NCBI GenBank assembly: GCA_029882335.1 | Contig: JAOUKW010000119.1 | Location: forward strand, 1-10,528 | Source: Candidatus Heimdallarchaeota archaeon | GTDB lineage: Archaea > Asgardarchaeota > Heimdallarchaeia > Heimdallarchaeales > Kariarchaeaceae | Length of the DNA stretch: 10,528 nt | Direction: 5' to 3' | Shown: one piece after another, positions 1 to 5,556 of the stretch | Numbering within the stretch: position 1 is the first letter of the stretch | How the letters are laid out: every line of letters starts with the position of its first letter | Notes under the pieces: generated by a model | What the model was told of the DNA's origin: nothing | Seen by the model: only the letters and a program-made list of their open reading frames with translations | Databases searched by the model: none | Translations under genes and position numbers: made by a program

Positions 1-1169
1 TCATCTTCAACTTCAAATACAACTTCACCTCTTTCTCGTTTAGCAGATAATCTAATTCTACCTGTTGATGATTTATTTGCGGATTTTCTACCATCCAAAT
101 TTTCGATTCCATGAATTGCTGCATTTCTAACCAAATGTAGAAGAGCTTCATGCACTTGATCAACAACAGATCGATCCAGTAGTATATGTGTACCTTGTAA
201 TAACAAATCAATCTCTAACCCTCGTGTTTTGGCAATATCTCGTACTGCACGAGGAAAAGTATCGAATATTTGAGATAAGTTGACCATCCTAAGATTCATA
301 ACTGTATCTTGTATAGAATTTATTGTATTATCAAATATTTGAAATTGTTCACTCATTTCAGGAGTTACTCGGGAGATAAGGCTTTGGAACCGTCCACGAG
401 TAATAACTAACTCACCAAGTAAATCTATAACTGAATCGAGTCGGTCTAAATTTACCCTTACAGACTGGATATCACGTCTTGTCTTTATTCCCTTTATTGC
501 AGGTCGAATATCTTCAAGTAGTTTAGTTACAATAATTTCATTTATATCACCGACTTCGTCCAATTTTTTCCGAATTTCAGCTTCTGATTGATAGGATATA
601 ATTTCCATATCAACATCACCTATCAGCTTTCCATCTTCTAATACAGCAACTGATGGATCACTATGAATAATTTGCGATATTGTTTCTAATGCTCGTAAAA
701 CCTGATATCCTCGTGCACCTAATAATTTAGTGTTTTTTGAAAAATTAATTTTTAATTTATATGTTGTACCTAATCTGAGTTCTTCTGCAGGAATGGATTC
801 AATTTCAGAACTATTTTTTAGTTCATTGATTAAGGAATCTACTTCTGTATCTGCAGTTCCTGAATTCTTAATTTCAGAATGAAATTCTTTTAACTTGTCA
901 GCAGTCTTGAATAAGACTTGTATAAGACTTGGCGATATTTCATTTAATGTCAGTAAATGATCCTCAATAGTATGAGTTAATTTGGTAAGATTATCGTATT
1001 GCATCGTAGCAGCCATCCCTTTTACAGTATGTGCAGCCCGAATTAAATCTTTGATTAAACTAGTATTTTGGGGATTTTTTTCAACTTCTATTAAGGTGGT
1101 ATTTAGTAAAGATATATTCTCATCTAATTCTGCTAAAAATATATCCAAATATTCAGTCATATCTTCCAT
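1..1169 (-). CDS. cheA: Chemotaxis histidine kinase CheA, 5' part only (runs off the left edge)
   Basis: CheA is the cytoplasmic kinase that autophosphorylates under receptor-CheW control and passes phosphate to CheY. About 389 residues are visible. An HPt (P1) domain covers residues 1-100, with phospho-acceptor His47 in AAHTVKGMAAT. A P2-like regulator-docking segment lies at about 133-215. The P3 dimerisation helices begin near 236 (SVRVNLDRLD...LLGELVITRGR). The P4 ATP-binding domain then starts, with its N-box HLVRN at 345-349. The sequence ends at VEDD, where the G1 box should begin, so the rest of P4 and the CheW-like P5 lie outside the window. The N-box reads NAAIHG where the family usually has NA(I/L)DHG, so Ile352 replaces Asp. 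The ATG at 1169 is preferred over the in-frame ATG at 1160 because GAAGGT (1181-1176) sits 6 nt before it. It follows cheB after 61 bp on the same strand. Confidence 0.95.
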   Translation of the reverse strand, partial: MEDMTEYLDIFLAELDENISLLNTTLIEVEKNPQNTSLIKDLIRAAHTVKGMAATMQYDNLTKLTHTIEDHLLTLNEISPSLIQVLFKTADKLKEFHSEIKNSGTADTEVDSLINELKNSSEIESIPAEELRLGTTYKLKINFSKNTKLLGARGYQVLRALETISQIIHSDPSVAVLEDGKLIGDVDMEIISYQSEAEIRKKLDEVGDINEIIVTKLLEDIRPAIKGIKTRRDIQSVRVNLDRLDSVIDLLGELVITRGRFQSLISRVTPEMSEQFQIFDNTINSIQDTVMNLRMVNLSQIFDTFPRAVRDIAKTRGLEIDLLLQGTHILLDRSVVDQVHEALLHLVRNAAIHGIENLDGRKSANKSSTGRIRLSAKRERGEVVFEVED

Positions 1170-1175
1170 ATATTT

Positions 1176-1181
1176 ACCTTC
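1176..1181 (-). promoter_or_regulatory. Ribosome binding site of cheA
   Basis: On the minus strand GAAGGT lies 6 nt upstream of the ATG at 1169 and closely resembles the archaeal Shine-Dalgarno GGAGGTGA. It decides the start in favour of 1169 over 1160. An AT-rich TTATATTAA stretch just upstream (about 1190-1200) could also act as an internal promoter element, but this is not established. Confidence 0.6.
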
Positions 1182-1230
1182 AAAAATTTATTAATATAAC
1201 CTGTTAAATTACTAAATACTTTACTCTTTT

Positions 1231-2400
1231 TCAAGTATTACTCTCAATAGCTTTTATGATGCCATATACTATTCGTTTTTTGGGTAAAATTTCATTAACA
1301 ATACCTGCTTCAATGACAGCTCGATTCATTCCATAGATTTCAGAATCTTCTTTGCTTAATGCAATAATTTTCCCTCCCGCCTTTGAAACAGCTTCAGAAC
1401 CTAATTTTCCATCTTGACCCATACCAGTCATGATAACAGAGATAATATTCCTTCCAAAAATCTCTACAGCAGAATTCAAGGTGACATCAACTGCAGGTTT
1501 AACATAATTGACATTGGGACCATCAACAAGAGATATTCTAGCAAATTGATTTTTTGTAGGTGATACTAGTTTTAAATGTAAACCACTTGGAGCCAAATAA
1601 ACAACACCAGGTCTAATCATTTCCGTATCTTCGGCTACTTTTACATGAATCGTAGAGATCTCATTTAATCTGTCTGCAAGTTGTTCGATAAAACCTTTCG
1701 GCATGTGTTGTACAATTATCACTGCAGGAAAATTTTTTGGAAATTGTGGTACTATCTCATTTAGTACTTTTGGACCACCAGTACTTGTACCAATAATGAT
1801 TAATTTACTATTTCGACCTTTCCCTGAATATAATTCAGTCAGTGCATTCATACTTGGATCTTCAGAGAATGTATCATATTCGTTATATTTAGATCGATCA
1901 AGAACATGATTGTTCCTTCTCGCGTCAATAGTTATTCGGGATAATTGTTTATCTTTTGTTGACATCCTACTTTTAGTCAGCTCAATTCTGCCCTTAAATT
2001 TCTTCAAATCGAGTTTTGATAGGATATGTATTCTCGTAGTTAACGCAACTTCAGATACTACATACGATTTATTTTCAACACCTATTTCAATACTATCGAC
2101 AATTCCAAAATCTAGTTTATCTATTTCTTCTATTTTTGATTTTTCATTTTTTGTGTATAGCAAAAGAATTGGAACGGGATAATCGTTTATTATTTGGAGA
2201 ACGATCTTTTTCAAGGAAATATCAGGTATGTTAGTCGTAACTATTATCACATCAACTCTAGTATTTCTAACCTTACTTAATAATTCAATTCCAGAAGTAG
2301 TTTTATCAATTACCGTAATTTTTCCAGTATCTTCTATCATCTTGCCTAATTTGTCCAGTTCCCATCTAGAAGAATCAGCAATAATTACATTAATAGCCAC
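1231..2400 (-). CDS. cheB: Chemotaxis protein-glutamate methylesterase/deamidase CheB with degenerate receiver domain
   Basis: CheB removes methyl groups from receptor glutamates (and deamidates glutamines), giving adaptation. The esterase domain, about residues 198-388, is complete. The triad is Ser206 (GTSTGGP), His232 (QHMP) and Asp330 (TGMGQDG), with the usual GPNVNYVKPAVD segment between. The N-terminal 120 residues have a receiver-like pattern (Asp9 in IIADSS) but the phospho-acceptor site is missing: the segment reads DVIIVTTNIP, putting Thr55 where D-x-x-x-P has Asp. The C-terminal Lys-Pro is also absent (DFGIVDSIEIG). A basic, Ser-rich linker (about 130-197) joins the domains. Canonical control by CheA phosphorylation therefore looks impossible. 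I chose GTG at 2400 because GAGG (2411-2408) lies 7 nt upstream; an in-frame TTG at 2403 is the alternative. It sits between cheY and cheA on the same strand. Confidence 0.93.
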   Translation of the reverse strand: MAINVIIADSSRWELDKLGKMIEDTGKITVIDKTTSGIELLSKVRNTRVDVIIVTTNIPDISLKKIVLQIINDYPVPILLLYTKNEKSKIEEIDKLDFGIVDSIEIGVENKSYVVSEVALTTRIHILSKLDLKKFKGRIELTKSRMSTKDKQLSRITIDARRNNHVLDRSKYNEYDTFSEDPSMNALTELYSGKGRNSKLIIIGTSTGGPKVLNEIVPQFPKNFPAVIIVQHMPKGFIEQLADRLNEISTIHVKVAEDTEMIRPGVVYLAPSGLHLKLVSPTKNQFARISLVDGPNVNYVKPAVDVTLNSAVEIFGRNIISVIMTGMGQDGKLGSEAVSKAGGKIIALSKEDSEIYGMNRAVIEAGIVNEILPKKRIVYGIIKAIESNT

Positions 2401-2407
2401 CAATTAT

Positions 2408-2411
2408 CCTC
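2408..2411 (-). promoter_or_regulatory. Ribosome binding site of cheB
   Basis: GAGG on the minus strand lies 7 nt before the GTG at 2400 and 4 nt before the TTG at 2403. The spacing favours GTG as the initiator. Confidence 0.5.
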
Positions 2412-2418
2412 ATACATA

Positions 2419-2436
2419 ATTATTTAATTAAATAAT
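2419..2436. repeat. 18-bp perfect palindrome in the cheB leader
   Basis: ATTATTTAATTAAATAAT reads the same on both strands. It lies 19 bp before the cheB start, in the 120-bp gap after cheY. It consists only of A and T, so chance is a real possibility in this background. It could be a dimeric regulator site, an early hairpin in the mRNA, or part of a promoter. Confidence 0.4.
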
Positions 2437-2479
2437 AATAAGCTATAGAAAGTAGTCGTAAGTTTCGTTTAGAATCAAT

Positions 2480-2516
2480 AATAAAATTTCAAAAATACTA
2501 CAATTTTAATTTTATT
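2480..2516 (-). terminator. AT-only inverted repeat just after cheY (2523-2891), possible weak terminator or attenuator
   Basis: Arms AATAAAATT (2480-2488) and AATTTTATT (2508-2516) are perfectly complementary over 9 bp with a 19-base spacer. They begin 6 bp past the cheY stop. On the transcribed minus strand there is also a five-T run inside the loop. Archaeal termination depends mostly on T tracts, so this may reduce read-through into cheB. An AT-only stem is weak and could be chance. Confidence 0.3.
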
Positions 2517-2522
2517 CGGAGA

Positions 2523-2891
2523 TTATTCGGATACAATTTTATCAATTGCATTAGAAAACTCCAGCATTTTAAATGGTTTAGTTATGAAATCTTTCGCACC
2601 TAATTTTAGAGCACCACCAACAATTGATGAATTTGAAATTGATGTAAGCATAAGAATCTTTGCATCAGGATTAATTTCAAATAATTGTCTCAAAGCCTGT
2701 AATCCATCAATTTTGGGCATTACTACATCCAATAAAACAATATCAATTTCTTTAAAATGATCTAGATAGTATGCAATTGCATCAAGCCCATCAGATGATT
2801 TGTATACAACTTGATGACCCATTTTTGTTAACATTCTTTCAGTTATCATTGTCATAAATTTTGAATCATCACATAAAAGAAAACGTGCCAT
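2523..2891 (-). CDS. cheY: Chemotaxis response regulator CheY (single receiver domain, cluster-internal copy)
   Basis: This 122-residue protein is one receiver domain with no output domain. All phosphorylation residues are present: acidic pair Asp8-Asp9, acceptor Asp55 (LLDVVMP), Thr83 (LMLTS) and Lys105 (FITKPF). In the family, CheA phosphorylates Asp55 and the activated protein leaves to act on the motor; in archaea this goes through the CheF adaptor to the archaellum. The ATG lies 19 bp after the cheW stop, so the two genes are very probably co-transcribed. It differs clearly from the other CheY at 4028-4402, with a different N terminus and a shorter run-in to the DD motif. It could alternatively act as a phosphate sink or supply the input that the degenerate CheB receiver cannot take. 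Confidence 0.93.
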   Translation of the reverse strand: MARFLLCDDSKFMTMITERMLTKMGHQVVYKSSDGLDAIAYYLDHFKEIDIVLLDVVMPKIDGLQALRQLFEINPDAKILMLTSISNSSIVGGALKLGAKDFITKPFKMLEFSNAIDKIVSE

Positions 2892-2910
2892 CTGACATCA
2901 GTAATTCAAT

Positions 2911-3798
2911 TTATTCGCCCATTTTTCCTTTTATTGCATCTACAATTTGGGTTTTTGTAGACTTAGTATTTACTCCATCAATACCCATTTCAATAGCTAC
3001 TTTAAGAAGTTCTGCTTTTGATAAAATATTTAGATCGAGTGGAGATTGACCTAATTCTCCTTTATCTGTAGAGTTTGTTGGCATTTGCTTAATTCTACTC
3101 TCCAATTTGGAAATATCATCTTGATCCATATCATTGAGTTGAGAATGAGTTACAACAATTTCTTCATTTCCTTGTTCAGTTAAAACTGATTCTCTTATTT
3201 TTGCAAGTTTATCTAATTCATTAATATCGAATTCGGACAATATAGTGTTTAATGATAATATAATCAATAAATTTTTATCTATATTTGCCACACCATCAAT
3301 AAATGCAGAAGAGGTTTTATCTGAAATTAGATCTAATGTAGATTGGATGTTTTCATTTGTAATGGTGACAACGGATTCTACATAATCAACAAGGAGACCT
3401 AATATGGTATTATCAGCTTTTATTATTATTACATATAATTGTTTGTCATCATCTTCATTTGCCTTTTGAGTTAATGTGTTACTTGTTTTAATGGATAATC
3501 TCTTTTTCAAGTCAATACAGGTAACGATAACTCCTCTAAAATTAATTATTCCGGATACAAATTCTGGTGCATTGGGTATAGATGTAATTGAAGATGGAAC
3601 AAAGACTTCTGTGACAGAATGAACATCAATTGCAAAAAATTCATTATTTAAATTGAATGTAACATATTTCCTCTCTTGTAAAGTTGTTGACATGTCTAAT
3701 ATGCCCTTAAAATTTTCCTTTATTAATTTTAATTCAAGTAATTCATTTTTAGAAGAAATATTCCTATTGAATTGTTTAACATTTGCATTTGAATACAT
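2911..3798 (-). CDS. cheW: CheW coupling protein with C-terminal Rho-N/SAP-like module
   Basis: CheW bridges chemoreceptors and the CheA P5 domain. The CheW fold spans about 155 residues starting at ERKYVTFNLNNEFFAIDV. It includes the diagnostic GIINFRGVIVTCIDLKKRL, the family's NxRGxVxxVxDL motif. A charged, poorly conserved linker of about 65 residues follows. The last 40 residues (2914-3033) have the helix-extended-helix pattern of Rho_N/SAP-like modules: LSKAELLKVAIEMGIDG, then KSTKTQIVDAI. The start is uncertain. ATG 3798 gives 295 aa with a 35-residue helical N-terminal extension and lies about 30 nt downstream of the TSS expected from the TATA box at 3849-3860. ATG 3693 gives 260 aa, the more usual CheW start. 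The frame is open back past GTG 3849. It heads the cheW-cheY-cheB-cheA run. Confidence 0.88.
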   Translation of the reverse strand: MYSNANVKQFNRNISSKNELLELKLIKENFKGILDMSTTLQERKYVTFNLNNEFFAIDVHSVTEVFVPSSITSIPNAPEFVSGIINFRGVIVTCIDLKKRLSIKTSNTLTQKANEDDDKQLYVIIIKADNTILGLLVDYVESVVTITNENIQSTLDLISDKTSSAFIDGVANIDKNLLIILSLNTILSEFDINELDKLAKIRESVLTEQGNEEIVVTHSQLNDMDQDDISKLESRIKQMPTNSTDKGELGQSPLDLNILSKAELLKVAIEMGIDGVNTKSTKTQIVDAIKGKMGE

Positions 3799-3848
3799 AG
3801 TAAAACAACTAATTTGATAGACTGATACTTCTATAATGAGAATTAACA

Positions 3849-3860
3849 CTTTTTATAATA
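3849..3860 (-). promoter_or_regulatory. Archaeal TATA-box promoter of the cheW-cheY-cheB-cheA run
   Basis: The minus strand reads TATTATAAAAAG, a strong archaeal TATA box preceded by A-rich sequence that could serve as a BRE. Transcription would be expected to start near 3827, before both ATG 3798 and ATG 3693. That placement argues against using the GTG at 3849. Confidence 0.55.
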
Positions 3861-4027
3861 TTTGATAAATTAGTTGAGTTAGAGTTATCATGGCGGTTTT
3901 TATGTCATTAATGGAATTATTTACCAAATTTTGAATAGATAAAGAAATGTGTATCTATAGTATTATTGAGGATTGAGAATATTAGAGAAGAGAATTTTTC
4001 AGTATTTCTATCTATAATATGTTCTAA

Positions 4028-4402
4028 CTAACTTGAGGCCGTTTTCATAACAGCTTTAATTATTTCTTCATTTCTAAATGGTTTAATAATAAATTCTCTA
4101 GCACCGGCCTTAATTGCGTCTAATACGAAAGCTTCTTGTCCTAAAGCCGTAACCATAATTATTTTTGCGTTAGGATCAAAACTCATAATTTCTTTTACTG
4201 CTTCAATACCATTTTTTTTAGGCATTACAATATCCATTGTTACTATATCAGGTCTTTTTTCTGCGTACATATTGACGGCTTCTGATCCATCTTTTGCTTC
4301 ACAAATCACTTGATAGCCACCTTGTGTGAGTATCCGTCTTAAGACCAAACGCATAAATCGTGCATCATCAACAACCATAATAGTTGACTGACCATTTCCC
4401 AC
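4028..4402 (-). CDS. cheY: Chemotaxis response regulator CheY (stand-alone upstream copy)
   Basis: This is a 124-residue single receiver domain with every catalytic residue: Asp12-Asp13, acceptor Asp57 (TMDIVMP), Thr85 (IMVTALG) and Lys107 (FIIKPF). The sequence is close to the typical archaeal/bacterial CheY pattern (VVDDARFMR, GIEAVKEIM...DPNAKIIM), closer than the second CheY at 2523-2891. It is the likely carrier of phosphate from CheA to the motility apparatus. The start is GTG 4402: an in-frame stop lies two codons upstream, and the next in-frame Met would cut into the first strand. There is no Shine-Dalgarno, but an AT-rich element sits about 28 bp upstream, suggesting a leaderless transcript. 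More than 220 bp with a separate TATA box divides it from cheW, so it is probably its own transcription unit. Confidence 0.94.
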   Translation of the reverse strand: MGNGQSTIMVVDDARFMRLVLRRILTQGGYQVICEAKDGSEAVNMYAEKRPDIVTMDIVMPKKNGIEAVKEIMSFDPNAKIIMVTALGQEAFVLDAIKAGAREFIIKPFRNEEIIKAVMKTASS

Positions 4403-4423
4403 AATTCAATTAATTTTACATCC

Positions 4424-4436
4424 ATTAATAATTATT
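4424..4436 (-). promoter_or_regulatory. Putative TATA element of cheY (4028-4402)
   Basis: AATAATTATTAAT on the minus strand is centred about 28 bp before the GTG at 4402, the position expected for a leaderless archaeal mRNA. It overlaps the left arm of the inverted repeat at 4429-4479, so a protein bound there could block promoter access. Confidence 0.4.
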
Positions 4437-4479
4437 CGATCGAACAATGATTAAATTTGTTTAAATGAACGAATAATTA
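4429..4479. repeat. Inverted repeat with nested palindrome upstream of cheY, candidate operator
   Basis: Perfect 10-bp arms TAATTATTCG (4429-4438) and CGAATAATTA (4470-4479) flank a 31-bp spacer. Inside is a second perfect palindrome, TTCGATCGAA (4435-4444), which includes G/C positions and is less easily explained by AT bias. A further CGAAC/GAACG echo occurs near the right arm. The arrangement lies 27-77 bp before the cheY start and suits a regulator that binds cooperatively; a terminator for the upstream phosphoesterase is less likely. Confidence 0.4.
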
Positions 4480-4614
4480 AGATTATTTATCAATAAAAAT
4501 TGGGTATTATCATTAATCAGCTAATTTGTAAATCATTGTGTGAATTATGAATTTAAATTTTAAATTCTTCAGAATTGCAATTTAACGTAATTGTTATTGG
4601 ATAATATTTATGTT

Positions 4615-5481
4615 TCATTTTTGCTGATCATATCCATATTTTACTCTACGAGAGTACAAGAGATAAGGTATACCAATTTTATTTATTACATTTTTATACC
4701 ATACAACAGAATTATCTTCTAAATCAATTGTACATGCTACATCTTCAACCACAGCACCTGCATTTATACCCCACCAACCTTTTTTGCTATGATGGATTCC
4801 TCTAGCTTCATGTAGGTGACCCGAAATTACAATATCCGCCAATTTTGAATCTAACATTTCTCTAACTGGTTTACTACCCACATGTATCCTCTTATGTGGC
4901 AAATAATCAATTGAAGTATTTAGAGGTGGAGCATGTGAAATTAAAATTGTTCGATCAGCATGGTGATCAGACCTTCCAATGGTATCAAGTAATATTAATC
5001 TTGCAATATCTTCCGAAATCTCACCAGGCGTTAATTCTCGATTATATTCATTGGGTACAGCAACCCATCCATGTCCAATAAATTGAGTATTATCAATTAT
5101 AGCAGATGTATCTGAAATCCAAAAAATATTGGGATATCGATGCGAAAATAAGGACAGCCAATCTCGAGTCTCTTGTGTCTCAGTATTACCATGTATCAGC
5201 ATCACAGGAATATTATAACTTGCAATTTGTGTTAGTAATCTTTTTGAGGTTCGAATTTGTTTGTAGGTCAAACGTTCAATAAACCTGCGATATATATTCC
5301 TAACATAATTGGTTCTATTTCCACCTCTACCATATGTCATTACTAATACTGGAAAATCAATTGATGAGGGTAGATCACCTGGAATAACTATTACATCAGG
5401 ATTGGTTTGAAAAATTAAATCATCGAGTTTCCATTTAGCACCATGCACATCAGATAAAACCAGTAATTTTATGCTAAACAC
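4615..5481 (-). CDS. Calcineurin-like metallophosphoesterase
   Basis: A cytoplasmic hydrolase of phosphomono- or phosphodiesters using two metal ions; the substrate cannot be told from the sequence. The metallophosphoesterase motifs occur in order: Asp11-x-His13 (LSDVHG), Asp36 (PGDL), Asn99 (HGNTE), His183 (SHAPP) and His222-x-His224 (GHLH). The usual GNH(D/E) His is Thr100, as in small YfcE/MJ0936-type enzymes, which also lack that His. Between motifs two and three lies a longer, Arg-rich stretch of about 60 residues (GRGGNRTNYVRNIYRR...), possibly a substrate lid. No signal peptide or membrane segment is visible. The start is GTG 5481; an upstream ATG reads into TAG almost at once. The gene lies 72 bp after the sirtuin on the same strand. 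Its link to either neighbour is unclear. Confidence 0.88.
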   Translation of the reverse strand: MFSIKLLVLSDVHGAKWKLDDLIFQTNPDVIVIPGDLPSSIDFPVLVMTYGRGGNRTNYVRNIYRRFIERLTYKQIRTSKRLLTQIASYNIPVMLIHGNTETQETRDWLSLFSHRYPNIFWISDTSAIIDNTQFIGHGWVAVPNEYNRELTPGEISEDIARLILLDTIGRSDHHADRTILISHAPPLNTSIDYLPHKRIHVGSKPVREMLDSKLADIVISGHLHEARGIHHSKKGWWGINAGAVVEDVACTIDLEDNSVVWYKNVINKIGIPYLLYSRRVKYGYDQQK

Positions 5482-5537
5482 CCATTTAAAACAAATTAAA
5501 GAAAATCCTTAATTTAGTTTCGATATTGATGGTTTAT

Positions 5538-5556
5538 TAATTTATGTAATAAATTA
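5538..5556 (-). repeat. AT-rich hairpin spanning the sirtuin stop codon
   Basis: Arms TAATTTAT (5538-5545) and ATAAATTA (5549-5556) are perfectly complementary with a 3-base loop, and the right arm contains the sirtuin stop codon. It could stabilise or end the sirtuin mRNA. Because it is AT-only and has no following T tract, it may be chance. Confidence 0.3.

Noticed and set aside
982..1194. Open frame of about 70 codons on the plus strand, opposite cheA
   Set aside because: It lies entirely antisense to the conserved CheA HPt domain and has no recognisable domain; it is a shadow of the real gene.
2020..2400. CheB receiver region read as a frameshifted normal receiver
   Set aside because: The frame is continuous, hydrophobic strand spacing is kept and the linker runs directly into the esterase; only the acceptor and Lys positions differ, so substitution is more likely than a frameshift.
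1703..2419. Three consecutive plus-strand open frames opposite cheB
   Set aside because: They mirror the CheB reading frame, have Ser/Leu-rich non-conserved translations, and no independent start signals.
3847..3849. GTG 3849 as the start of cheW (312 aa)
   Set aside because: It coincides with the strong TATA box at 3849-3860, so it would lie upstream of the expected transcription start, and the added residues look non-coding.
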